Positions 23,390 to 34,689 of a stretch of DNA of 64,000 nucleotides are shown here, piece after piece. How positions within the stretch are numbered: position 1 is the first letter of the stretch; each line of letters starts with the position of its first letter. The notes below the pieces were generated by a model. That model was not told where the DNA came from. It saw nothing but the letters and a program-made list of their open reading frames with translations, and did no database searches. Source of the stretch: Sphaeroforma sirkka. Lineage: Eukaryota; Opisthokonta; Ichthyosporea; Ichthyophonida. The translations under genes were made by a program, and so were the position numbers. The stretch spans positions 162,501 to 226,500 of the forward strand of contig LUCW03002621.1 in the NCBI GenBank assembly GCA_001586965.3, written 5' to 3'.

Positions 23390-25663
23390 CTAGCCCATTA
23401 AGTAGATCAGTGAGAGATATACCTAAACTGAGAAGATCAGTCATACCTTTAATTAAATCGTATTTCTGAGACATGTCAGTAACGATTAGGTGAGTCTTTA
23501 CTTCTCTTCAATCTGACAACATTATGTGTACATAGTCAATGGCTTCTTCGCAAGTGGTAACTTTGCCATTTCTCAAGATTAAATTAGTTGTTTCGTTATG
23601 GATAGCCATATCTGTAGCGTAGGCTACTCGGCGTGAGATAGCAGAGACTTCAGCCTCTGGATCAATAAATGCTATAACTTTTTCTTCATTTACATAAACG
23701 GTTTCTCCTTTGGTATAGATTTTATTGAACTTTTTCTCATAATCTTGCTCTAGTGCACACATATGGAACTGTCAGTGTTTAGCTTGGACGTCCGACATGT
23801 CCTTGCATTCATCTCTGTGCCAACCGTTAGTACCCTTGCAAGTAGTACACTCTTTCATATAGTGCACAAAGTTTGGCTTTCCTGGTGTACACTTAACAGA
23901 GTTGTGTTTACCATTCCACTTGCCATCATGGTTAGTGAGGTTGTAACTACACTTCTTGCAAGGTGCTCTCACATTCCTTTCATCCCTTGGTTCAGTAGAA
24001 GTAGAGCCTTTACCACCTCAGCAGTAGTGCGAGGTTTCTTTGTATTACGCGCAGTGTTATTCTCTGTCGCGGTACGCTTAGCGGGTTGGGTAAAGCTCGA
24101 GGTACTATGTACTCTAGTGAATGGGTTGGTATGCTTTTGAACTACCTTCTCAAAGACAGACCAAGGCATAGATCGCAAATCACCATAGGCGATAGTATCA
24201 TCATTGGCCTTCTTAAAAAGGTTAGTCCTCAGAGTCTCCATCATCTGACAAATTAATAAATATTCGCCAGTATAGGTACATCCTCCCATCCAAGTGTTCA
24301 TATGTGTCATATGAGCTATAGCACCTCGAATTGTAGTATCGTTCGCAAAGGACTTGCGAGACTCTAGAAGTTCACGATCACGTGCATCTTCAAAGAAGGC
24401 ATTAAATATACTCTCCCGCAACTGGCGCCAGGGTAGGGCTTTCCAGTTGGGCTCATAGGCCTTCAATATGTTTTCCATTCCTCTGACTCAAAGAAATGAA
24501 TATAGGCATTCATCATCTGCTTATCCTTAAGGCTGGCAGACTTCTTAAGTTGGTCAAAGACCTTCAGTGTCTCCACTGTACTCTCATTAGTAGAGAAATC
24601 GACCTCAGCCTTCGCGTTACCTGGCTGCTTTATAAAGTTTGGTTCGAAGGGTTCACGAGGTTCACGCTCAGTGCTACGGCTGCTAGTGCCAAGATGGAGT
24701 CTATCGCCTTCCTCTTGATATCGATTAGATAGCGAATGTTATCAGCTTTCTTATCGTCAAGGTCAGAGTCATTCAATAGACGGTCCTCGAGGACTTGCAT
24801 ACCAGAACATAATAGCCTGAGACGTTGTTGTCTGGTTCTCACTTCCTCGTCCTCAGTGCCAGAGTGGGTACTCTCTAGTGAGGTACTGGTTTAACGATTA
24901 CCAAAGTCGTGATTACCAGGGTTAGATTTTTAGGTTTTACCCACTTCACCAGCGGTAACTGGCTCAGTGGTAACCCTGCTGGATGGTAAACCAGTGAGTC
25001 TCAAGAACCCCGGCTCGAAATATTTTTTTTCTTCGGTATAGGAAGAATATCGGCCACGTGGGATATGCTCGAAGGGTCAGAAACTGCGACAGCGGCTATC
25101 GCCGTTAAAAGCTCATCTTTGTGGCTCAAATGGCGTCGAGATTAAGAAGATCCAACCACTCGTTGTCGAGTTATGGCGTCCCCAAAATTTGCGTTTTCTG
25201 CTCCAACATTCGGTGGCGAGGCATTCAGTGGCGAGGCATTTAATGAAATTTCACGAAATGGAACGCCGCCATCTTTGTTAATAGGTGGATTGGGCTGACT
25301 TTTAGTAGTAATAAAACGTCGATCTCAAGACGATTCCTCCACTTGTTCAGGAGATATTGCCTTTCCAATATCTGACTTTTCGCGGTCAGATGGCGAGCTG
25401 ATGTCCTGGGCTGCACTACTAGGAGACACACGGACGCTCGCGAGCCTTTCCGCGGCAGTTGAGACCTCCTCTTTCAAGGCTATAGGGTCCGTCGAGTCAT
25501 CCAGAGTTTTTTCAGAACCAAGCTCAGAAACGGCGTCCTCTACAGCTTCAACGGCAGGCTCAGAACCAAACCGACCAGCGTCCCCAGTAGCCTCAGGAAC
25601 CTCAACAGACTTGGCAGGCTTAGAGCTGGTGGCTCCCTTGCCTTTAGAATTTCCTTTAGCCAT
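23390..25663 (-). mobile_element. E2 gag and protease
   Basis: Sense direction is right to left. The gag N-terminus (25,663-25,325) is a Ser/Ala/Glu-rich disordered leader beginning MAKGNSKGKGATSSKPAKS. Central gag at 23,970-24,842 includes MENILKAYEPNWKALPWRQL. A zinc-binding segment at 23,772-23,972 has APCKKC...C...H...C..C...WH...C spacing. The aspartic protease at about 23,390-23,760 has AFIDPEAEVSAIS at the position of the usual D-S/T-G-A. A tRNA-like sequence lies antisense inside the gag region at about 24,953-25,020. Confidence 0.8.
24953..25028 (+). other. tRNA-like sequence with T-run, antisense to E2 gag
   Basis: TGGCTCAGTGGTAA matches the Pol III A box of tRNA genes. It is followed by a stem-loop (CTGG...CCAG) and a decayed T-arm region (GAACCCCGGCTCGAAA), then a run of eight Ts. 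The equivalent in E4 (63,908-63,986) is better preserved. The 5' and 3' acceptor strands do not pair, so this is not a functional tRNA. It may be a tRNA-derived fossil or SINE piece. Confidence 0.45.
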
Positions 25664-25850
25664 AGCAATAGCTCAAGAACAGGAAATTTAATAAGGTCTA
25701 GGTATAGTAACTAGCGTGTAGCTAACTTTAGAGTAGTAATAGCCACTATGAGGTAGTATATAACACTTACAGTCCTGTCGCTGGATAGTAAGCAATTATT
25801 AGACAGTCTAGAAGCAGTACACTACGGTAACTACTAAATAACTGAAAAAA

Positions 25851-26901
25851 TGTAAACTTCGATGGATATTTCTATGTATTAAGCTATGTTTTATAAACTA
25901 AGATACAATTTAAGTCAGTTAGGATTTAACAGTGGTAGCTTGTGTACGAATGATCGGAATTGCCTCTTGGTAAGAGCCTGAATATCCTCGATCCCAAAGG
26001 ACGTACCTCTAGCTGTTCTGTATTAAATAATTTTCACTGAGGTACTAAGTGTTCATGACCACATGTCTTATTTGTAAATAGACATAAGAACGTATGTCAA
26101 GTTAGTACATTAGCTAATATAAATAGAGTTCCATGTGAAGAAAAGTTAAAAAAAGAAAAAGTCTTATTGTATTGATCACAGTAAACCAAGATTGTTTACC
26201 AAGCATAAAACTACGGTCAAACACCGGAGGCTCAACAAGGTTTATCCCAGCATCAACCAAGGAGAGAATCTAAACTCAGAGAGGGACACAGAAATATTAC
26301 AGATGGAAATTAATCTCGGAGCCGAAGTGCCGGGAGTACGGAAACATAATTATAGAAAATCTCTGTTGGGCATAAGGGCATCCCTAAACATCGGAGGAGT
26401 ACAATCTAAACGTATAAGGCCAAAGAATACAATGGAAGCCACGATCAGTTGAAGACGTGGCGACACTGCGTTAGGATTGGATCATAGTTTAAGTGAGAAC
26501 CTTTTTCACCTTAAGAGGTGTTCTTTAATGGCTCAAGGATTACGAGTCCAATGCATATAAAAGCAGGGACTCGAATCAAATAAATCACAACTATTCACTT
26601 AAAACTTAAAACACTTTAAGATACTTTAATATCTGAGAACAATATATTCACCTGTAAGTAGTAGTTCAGGGATTACAAAAATAAGTTTATAATATCCTAC
26701 ATCTACTATCGTCTCAAATAGGTCCAAGTAAATGAGTCATACCAAATACTCAGGCTATTGGAGCCATCAAAGTGAATTTAGAACACTGTGGAAATATTGG
26801 GAAAAGAACTTGTATTAAACTATTTTAAAGACAAATAAAAACCAATATGTTATCTCATTTGATCTTGATATTTTAGACTGACCGGAGGCCTTATTTCTAC
26901 A
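25851..26901 (-). repeat. E2 5' LTR, enlarged by an inserted LTR-like repeat
   Basis: The outer and inner ends match the other family LTRs (TGTAAACTTCGATGGATATT at the internal side; GACTGACCGGAGGCC...TTTCTACA at the outer side). The middle is interrupted at 26,173-26,650 by a different repeat. Without it the LTR would be about 570 bp. Confidence 0.88.
26173..26650 (+). repeat. LTR-like repeat, family 3, inserted in the E2 LTR (478 bp)
   Basis: It begins TGATCACAGTAAACCAAGAT and ends TCTGAGAACAATATATTCA. A second copy is at 42,993-43,500. A TATA-box-like CATATAAAAGCAGGGACTCG lies about 90 bp before the right end, followed by an A-rich stretch, as expected for an LTR U3/R. No coding capacity and no clear target duplication. 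It is younger than E2. Confidence 0.65.
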
Positions 26902-28680
26902 CGTACGGCTCATACATTCTTGAAGCACGGCTCACAGGCTTGTGGTAAATACCCGTGGGAGCATACCATTGTGGTATGTATTGGCCCTTCACCTGGGTAC
27001 AAAGTCAAGCCATCGTTCTGGTGTGACTTAGGCTTGGAGGTACCTGTATGCAAAGACGCTAGTACACGTTATCAGGAAGATTAGGCACAACCGGTGATGA
27101 CGAAATGGACGCGACAGATCGCTGCACAAGTTCCTGAGATATGTGCGGGTGCTACAGTGATGAATCATCCAGGGCACGAGGAAGCGAACCGTCGTATACA
27201 GTTGACATGGCAGTTTCATGAACAAGGACATCGGGCACCGGCAGTTACAGTACAACAGATGCGCGACGAAGGATATAACTGGGATCAGATGCTTCCAATC
27301 ACAGAAGAGGTCCGCAAGTTATGTCGCACATGCTTGGGCAACGACACGATGAAGAAAGGTTTTCATCCTTTAATGAACATTACCGCTCGGTACCCTTGGG
27401 ATCATATACAAATGGATCTTATTCCAATGGCGGTCACATCCACTATAGGAAACAAATGTATCTTACATGTGCTTAATGTGGCATTGGGCTACTCTATTCT
27501 AAGGGCAATACCTGCGAAGGATGCAAAGACAGTGGCGGCAGAGTTAGTATCGGGGAGCATGGCTTTCCTCGTATGATTCAGAGTGATGAGGGCACCGAGT
27601 TTTTAAACGATATTGTCAAGTCTATCACACGAGCGGTGGGCATTATCCATAAGACGTCCCAACCTACCGCCCGCAGACGTTAGGCGCGGCGGAGCGCCGC
27701 CATAAGAAAATCCCCAAATGCGTGCGCGCATAATGTGTTGGTTGTTCGGAGTTGTGGGATGAACGTTTACCGTTTACTATGTTATACAGGAACCTGCGGA
27801 TATCACGTCGTCACAAATTAGCACCATTCAGCGTTTACTTTGGTCGACGACATGTCCCATTTGCAAATATGACTGATGACTTACCTGGTCATATTCCTAC
27901 TACGAATGATGCATGGTTAAAGCGCTTGGATGATCTGGAGAAGACTATCCTTCCAAAACTTCGGTCGACGACATGTCCCATTTGCAAATATGACTGATGA
28001 CTTACCTGGTCATATTCCTACTACGAATGATGCATGGTTAAAGCGCTTGGATGATCTGGAGAAGACTATCCTTCCAAAACTTCATCAGAAGACAATTAAG
28101 TATACTGATGCCATGTCTGAGGTTACAGATCAGATGAGTAGGTTTGATTTGATTGAATTTAAGACGAGCGATGTCGTTATGATACTAGCTCAGGGCGCGA
28201 CCACCAAGGCCATGAAACCTTTACTTGGGCCGTATGTCATTCATAGTCGGGAAAATCAGAGTTATCATCTACGAGCAAAGGATGGTAGTAAGCCACCTGA
28301 ACTCAGAGACCGGCCCGTGAATGTGGAGATTATTCGGCTAGTACATCGGGCTACGAAACCACTACTGGATGAATCTCTATGAAGAAAGGGAGGTTCGACA
28401 TTTCGATACATCATAGCGCACCGTCATAATGAGGCGACTCGGCAGTCGGAATACTTGGTACGCTGGATGGACGGATCTCCTACATGGGTGACAGCCGATG
28501 CCTTTGACGATCCCAACGTTATGCCCGCGTATCGCAACGGATTCAACCGCGTGAGAGTCGACGACAACGACGCCTGGTACAAGGCTGGAGCAGCCTGGTC
28601 GATGGTATGTCAGGCCGAGGTTCCGTCCTTGCTGCATGCAGGGGTGATGACAATACACTCATATAACCGATAGTCGATGT
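26902..28680 (+). mobile_element. E1 pol, right part: end of Dam-like domain, integrase, chromodomain-like end
   Basis: This is the continuation of E1 after E2. About 26,940-26,985 matches the end of the E2/E4 accessory domain (KYPWEHTIV...IGP). The integrase zinc finger lies at about 27,160-27,340 (HPGHEEANRR ... LCRTC). The core begins DHIQMDLIPMAV, with an SDEG block at about 27,580 in place of SDNG. The C-terminal part at about 28,440-28,540 reads EYLVRWMDGSPTWVTADAF, a chromodomain-like strand pattern. Broken. Confidence 0.8.
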
Positions 28681-31600
28681 TAGAGTCATGATATTATTCT
28701 AATAAAAAACTATTATGTATAGAAGAGATGCCTGTAGTGGACTATATGATATACGGATTATTATTGCTAACATACATTACAATCGATAAATATGATATAT
28801 ACTCGATAACAATGGAAATGGTATTAGTAACTGGATGCAGTATACAATCTACAAACACAATACATACATATTAGAAGGTAAGAGCCTACACAAATATCTT
28901 CATGATATATATATGAGACAATAATATAATAGAAATAACGTCAAAACGAACACACGACGCTATACGTCGCTAGGCACGAGCGGTGGTGTTGAGTGACAAG
29001 TACGTCTATATGCTTAGAGTACAGGAGAGCACCCTGTTGACTCCAACTCAGTGGCGAGCAACCCTGAGGTGACGGCACATTGAACTTTGCGTGGGTACTT
29101 TGAAGTCGGTGAGCAGCTGCAGCCTCACTAGCGTGTTGCATGGAGTCATCATAGTCGACAGGATAGGCCATAGGGTTATCTAGATGCTGAGAGGACAGGC
29201 GAGCACCCTCTTGCCACTTACTCAAAGGTGAGCAACCCTGAGGACACGCCGCATTGAACTTTACGCGAACACTTGAGAGTCGGTAGGAACCCGCAGCCTC
29301 AAGCGTGTTCCATAGTCGCTATGAATGGTGTTGGTTTGGATAGCATTATTACGCACCGAACGATACCATGGGTGACATTATTACGTAGACGGCGGAACGT
29401 GTATGACATTATTGCGCTGCAGGCGGAACATGTGCGATGTGATACACAGGAGGCGATATATTTGGGACACTATTACGTAGACGACGGAACATGCATATCC
29501 CTATTGGTGTGGCAGGCGTAACATGTAAGGCGCTGTGACGGAGTCACGGAAAGCGTGCCCATCTCAAGTATGCTCATGAGGACATCATACCATGCGCCTA
29601 CCATACACAACATCTTAAGTCATTAAGAACAAGTGCAGACCAGATTGAATAGGTTTAATGGTATACTACAACATGGTCCGGCATAACAAGAAGTTATCGC
29701 TGAGAACCAGGGGTGGCGTACGTCACGTACAAGGGAAACACATGTGTTCAATTCTGTATTAAGAGAAGAAAGAAAGCAGTACAGTATTATTAGAGTTATT
29801 ATGTCATATAATAGTAACCGCCAGACACATAGGCGAATAAGTGGAGAACAATTTTGTTAACTTTCACAAACAATACGCTTTTAGTCTAATGCGTATACGT
29901 ATATATTTACAGAAAAATATGACCTAGAAATGGGCCTAATTATTTACAATTTTTCAAAAAAAAACAATAATACCGTTTTTATACAAAACGTTACTGTTTG
30001 TCATAAGCGTTAAGCGGTTTGCAAAAACGTTGACATTCATAAACATATAGTAACCAACATATAACACAGATAAAACACGGATATCTCAATAAATACAAGC
30101 GCTACGACACTCAACTTTTCACACATAATAGCGGAAGACATGAGCGTTATAGCTAGAGGGCTTAAGCATAACAAGACACCATAGGGTCACACATATGAGT
30201 GTTTGAACTCGAGATCAGATTCAATCGAATTTAAAAACAATGACATTCTAAATTACAAATAGATCTAAACAAGGAAATGTTTAATACACAGATAGGACAT
30301 AATAAACACATCACAATTGAACACAGAATAGTGGCTGGTGGACGACACACACATACCAAATAGATTCAAATAGATTCGGGCCAGTAAATTTCAATTTGAT
30401 GCCAGATTACTTTGCATACACATGGTATAGTGATTATAACAGAGTTGTTTATTTTACAATATATACAGCAATAAAGAATAAAAGACAAAGTTCACTACGA
30501 TATCATGGATAATGATTCTATAATATAACGAACTTATCACCCGGATATCACGTCACACTAGATACACAGTGTGAAATTGGTTTATGCGGTAATGATTCAG
30601 CTTAAATATCACATAATGCAATACAACACGACGCATTCTACAGCTGCTTAGCATCAATGATAATTTGTTACTTATAAATACTTATAGACAACAGCACATA
30701 TGAAACAAACGATACTTATAATAGGTACGTTAATATACATAATCACTTACGACATTGGGATGCTAGTACTATTAATTACACCTAAACAGCTAACATCGTT
30801 GATACAAGTAGTCACAATATAATATTAAAACAATAATATAACATATACAGACATGAATGAAATCAACAGATTATATCGACTGCGAATGTCAACACAGTAG
30901 CTTATACATATGTACACTGCACTTATACTTCACAGAATGCATTAAACCACAGAATAATAGGTAATTAGTACACATAGAATATTACATACACAATCATACA
31001 ACAGGTCAGATACCTTAGTCAAAATATAGCGGCTCCACGCGACAGGTTATCCGGTTCATAAACTGGCAAGTCACAGTATTGGGCATAAGGCCACGAATAC
31101 TCTTATTTAGACAGGAATTAATGAACGATACACATACATAATACGCGAACATATAAAGGGTTCGATAACGAAACACATATAGGAATTATGCAGTTTCGTA
31201 CTGTATATTTTAGCAGTACACTTCTATTATAATTTTGACACATCAAATTGGTAGAAACATATGAGAAATAAAAATAGAAATAAAACGTTAAAACGTTTTT
31301 GGACACTATACCGAGATAGCATTTAAACGTTTTAACGCTATACATCCATGAGAGACTCATAGTCATACATGCGAGATGTGCCAAATCAGGGCACACATTG
31401 GAAATATATTATCACTTGACTATTACACATAGGGCGTTGCAAATAGCAACGAATTAGGCAGGTTGACAACCAAAATTTCAAAACATGTCATAATATACCC
31501 TATCAATGTAGTCGCAAGGTAGGAAAACGACAAGATATAGATTTACAACTGGATGTATGTGTATTTATTAATCTATTGATTGATTTCTTTAGAAATAAAA

Positions 31601-31890
31601 GATATAACAAGAACAAGAGTTAGGTATATACAACACACAATAAAATCGTTTTAAATATTCTTATTTAAAACAGGTACTTTCGTCTGTTTACAGTTGCCTG
31701 CGTGTTACTTTAGCTACGAGTATGTACGACATATGTAATAAATAATTAGTAAAAAACAATTATAACGTTGCAATAATCCCACAGTCTGTGTAGGATATTT
31801 CGTTTGTATTTCTATTATTATTCAGAATTTATTACAGAATTATGGCTTAAATAATCGTTGGAAAAATACCAGCACTCAACTTGGCGGGGC
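28681..31890 (+). other. Long non-coding tail of E1 between pol and 3' LTR
   Basis: These 3.2 kb of AT-rich DNA have no substantial ORF. The left part holds a degenerate direct repeat of about 120 bp (from 29,023 and from 29,197; shared AG-GAGCACCCT and GAGCAACCCTGAGG) and then four irregular units on the theme ACATTATTACGTAGACGGCGGAAC at about 29,340-29,525. The rest (29,600-31,890) shows no structure I can name. It is either an unusually long 3' untranslated region or an unrecognised insertion. Confidence 0.5.
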
Positions 31891-32228
31891 TGAGGACAAA
31901 GTACCGTAGACGGAGACTTAGGGCCGGACCAGAGGACCGGACCTAAGAGAGGATTTATTGATGATCGGACACGAGGACCGGATTAGATACTAGAATATAA
32001 TTTAGTGAGATAAAATGATGACTCACCGAGTGTATTTAGTAGTAACTAGGAGAACGAAATCTAAGACACGGAGATTTTCACAATCTGCCTTGTCAGAGAA
32101 AATCTCATCTTACACAAAGACGTGAGTAATAAATACAGTAGACGCGGCGTCCATATCGGCACTTCTGACTGATTTCACTTATTTCAGACTTAGCACTCTT
32201 TAATAAGTGTCACTTGGTTTTGACCACA
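31891..32228 (+). repeat. E1 3' LTR (338 bp)
   Basis: It starts TGAGGACAAAGTACCGTAGA and ends GGTTTTGACCACA, then the duplication TGAC. It has fewer U3 tandem units than the 5' LTR and many point differences, indicating an old insertion. Confidence 0.85.
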
Positions 32229-32509
32229 TGACCATCATTGCATTGTCAGCAAACGTCTTCGATACAGACAGAGTTATTTCCGCAAATTCTTCATAGAGAC
32301 AAAACTCTTACAGCGATGGATGTGCATATGCGACTCTACAGGTATAGAGATATACAGTCTCACCGCTTGCAGATCATGTTGTGAAAACAGTAGACTCCAT
32401 AGTAGAACCACATGCAAAATGTATTTTCTAGACGTGTAAACTTTAAACGTTATATAGTGAAAATGCTGGGATACGTTGAAACATAATTGCATAATTTGTA
32501 ATTCATTAT

Positions 32510-34660
32510 ATCGGTCAATGAACTAGTAAGTGGGCACTATATCAGTGATTGAATCCGATGTCTCGTCCATATGAGTCTGACCCGGTTAATTGAAAAAGAT
32601 TACAAATCAGCATTATATAGCAATACTCCACGTATAAACTTCATTTTTATTTGTCGCACACCTTATTGGCAACTTGCGTCTGAGGTTTATAACTTACAGC
32701 CATCATATGGCATGTGCCTGTAACGAAAACCAGTGTCTTCAGAATACATTCTGTAGCCTCACTACTGCCTACAACGAGTAGCAATGTCGTCACAACATAT
32801 TCTGGAACCTCACTACCGTTATCAGTACATACTATGCTGGCGGCCTGCTAGAATCAGCGAAACATTTTTAGATGCTCTCAGCTACAGTTCGAATTGGTAT
32901 ATGATCCAAGGAATATAACACGCTATATTGTGAAGCAAGATCAAACACGTGACAGACATACTCATCTTTTGTATGTTCAGACATAGACTGCTCAACAAAC
33001 AATGATAGCCCGGTGTGACGGCTCATTGTATGTCAGATACTCTTTTTACAGGTGCAATTTTGCTGCGTTCTATCCGGTCAATTTTGCAGTCATTTCATTT
33101 ATTGTAGATACACTTCATAGTTAAAGTTCAAGTGTACAATCACGTATATTTTCAATCTTTTTCAGTTCAAATCTTATCCATATACTCAAAAAGCAAGACT
33201 TTGCCTTCTGTACCATCTCAGAATATCTTTCTCGAATTATTTCACTGCGTCATCACTTAGACTTGAAAACTTTGCGATCTAATCTCAATAGAAGGCTTTG
33301 AGGCAAGTACCCGACCAATGTTTGATTTAACCATCAGTTGAGTATAGGATCATATATAACATGAAAGTTGCTCCTCAGCTACTTAAGAGGCCTGTTCTTG
33401 TGTGCTTCGTAGGCAGCTTCTCTGTTTGAGCGTATCTTCTTGTATAATGCCTTCGCTAGCAATGCACTTTTCTTTGATTGTGTGGAATCAGATCATACCT
33501 CAGTAACACGTACTGCCGGTGATTGTGTTGCCTTGGTCTCTACTTGAGGCTTGGTAGTGAGAGTGATATTTTGTATTATTCAATCTCGCGTTTGAACGTT
33601 TCAGATGGCGTCTACTTGGTTGTTACAACATGTAGTAATTATGTCGTCAGAGTGTCTTCTGGGCTGCACGGCTACCTTGGTAGAGAAAACTATATATCTA
33701 TCTATTTATATAGATTGACTCGCATTGAATCATTGAGATCAACTGGTTGAGCCCGTTATCTAAATGTCTCAAGCGACGACACAACCTGATAGTAGCATCC
33801 TATATATGTTTTAAGTTTGCATTGGTGGATCTGGCCTTGCGTTCTCATCGGTCAGGTTAAATGGAAATACAAATAATACGACAGTTGCGCATTATGATGA
33901 GATGCAAACATATCTATGGTATGTGGTCCATGGAGATTATCTGTTATCTTAAATCATCTAGGATTGGCCTTCCAATAGGTAAACTTTCAAACAATGCTGC
34001 TGAAGTCCGGGACAAAGCGTGACATCATACCGGTTAGTCTGTCATCTTAAGTCATCTAGGATTGTCCTTCCAATAGATAAATGGAGACTTACAAACAGTC
34101 CTGCTAAAGTCTGGGATAAAGCGTGTCATTATATTCGGTTAGCTATTGTGAATACCCTGAATATCTTTATGCCAAGGGGAGATTTGTGATGATATCATGC
34201 CAACGACTGACAAACTCAGTTGAGTTTTATATCTTTTAAGTGTTCCAATGTGTTCAAATCGCATAGTATTAAGATGAGTATCATATACGTATAGTGTAAG
34301 AATGAGTGAGTGCAATCGCATACAATAGTTAAAAGCTTATCGCACTGTTTGATAGTTGATTTGTGACAAGTTCAAGGCCCTGCTGAAGATCTACATATAT
34401 TTCGATTTCCCGTCAGTCATCTGACACAGTAAACCCCCCAGTGCCATTTTGGATGCGTCGCTTGCCACCATAAATGATAACTCATCCTTCGGTGGCTGAT
34501 CTATGTGTCCGAAGTGTTTAAGGTAACTTACTAAGTAAGGACCTCCATCCAACAGAAATTTGACAAAATCGCACACACTGTTCACATCCTTAGCCTGCGG
34601 TGAGTGTTTTAATCCTTTTCGGGATCGATTATGATTCCTTCGCTGGATACACGGTACATC
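32510..34660 (-). mobile_element. Decayed Ty3/gypsy relative of E2 (fossil)
   Basis: Short blocks match the E2/E4 sequence in the same left-to-right order: the 3' internal end (about 32,520), integrase (about 32,690-33,100, including the counterpart of the CACTACCGTTATCAG block), and RT/RNase H (34,391-34,585, MVASDASKMALGGLLCQ). No LTRs or gag are visible, and the divergence is far greater than between E2 and E4. Very old, with many breaks. Confidence 0.65.
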
Positions 34661-34689
34661 AACAACTGAATCTTACACGCATATAAGAC

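Larger units (their letters stand above)
19686..26901 (-). mobile_element. E2: Ty3/gypsy LTR retrotransposon nested in E1 pol
   Basis: E2 is a near full-length element on the minus strand with LTRs at both ends (19,686-20,296 and 25,851-26,901, the latter enlarged by an insert) and a 4-bp duplication CGTA (19,682-19,685 and 26,902-26,905). Order in the sense direction (right to left): gag with zinc-binding domain, protease, RT, RNase H, Dam-like domain, integrase. It is closely similar to E4 throughout. The two LTRs have only modest differences by eye apart from the insert, so it is much younger than E1. Broken, with several breaks. Confidence 0.9.
11876..32228 (+). mobile_element. E1: Ty3/gypsy LTR retrotransposon with nested insertions
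   Basis: E1 is bounded by two copies of one LTR (11,876-12,367 and 31,891-32,228, both TG...CA, same orientation) and flanked by a 4-bp duplication TGAC (11,872-11,875 and 32,229-32,232). Parts in order on the plus strand are gag (12,466-14,749), protease (about 17,476-17,880), reverse transcriptase (about 18,200-18,830), RNase H (about 18,830-19,330), a Dam-like accessory domain, integrase and a C-terminal chromodomain-like segment (about 28,400-28,670). A LINE and the element E2 are inserted in it. The LTRs differ by many substitutions and indels, and E1 is the oldest member of the stack. It is broken, with many breaks throughout gag and pol. Confidence 0.85.

Noticed and set aside
28681-31890. 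A CRISPR-like or centromeric array in the repeat-rich tail of E1
   Set aside because: The repeats are few, diverged and irregularly spaced, and the genome is eukaryotic.
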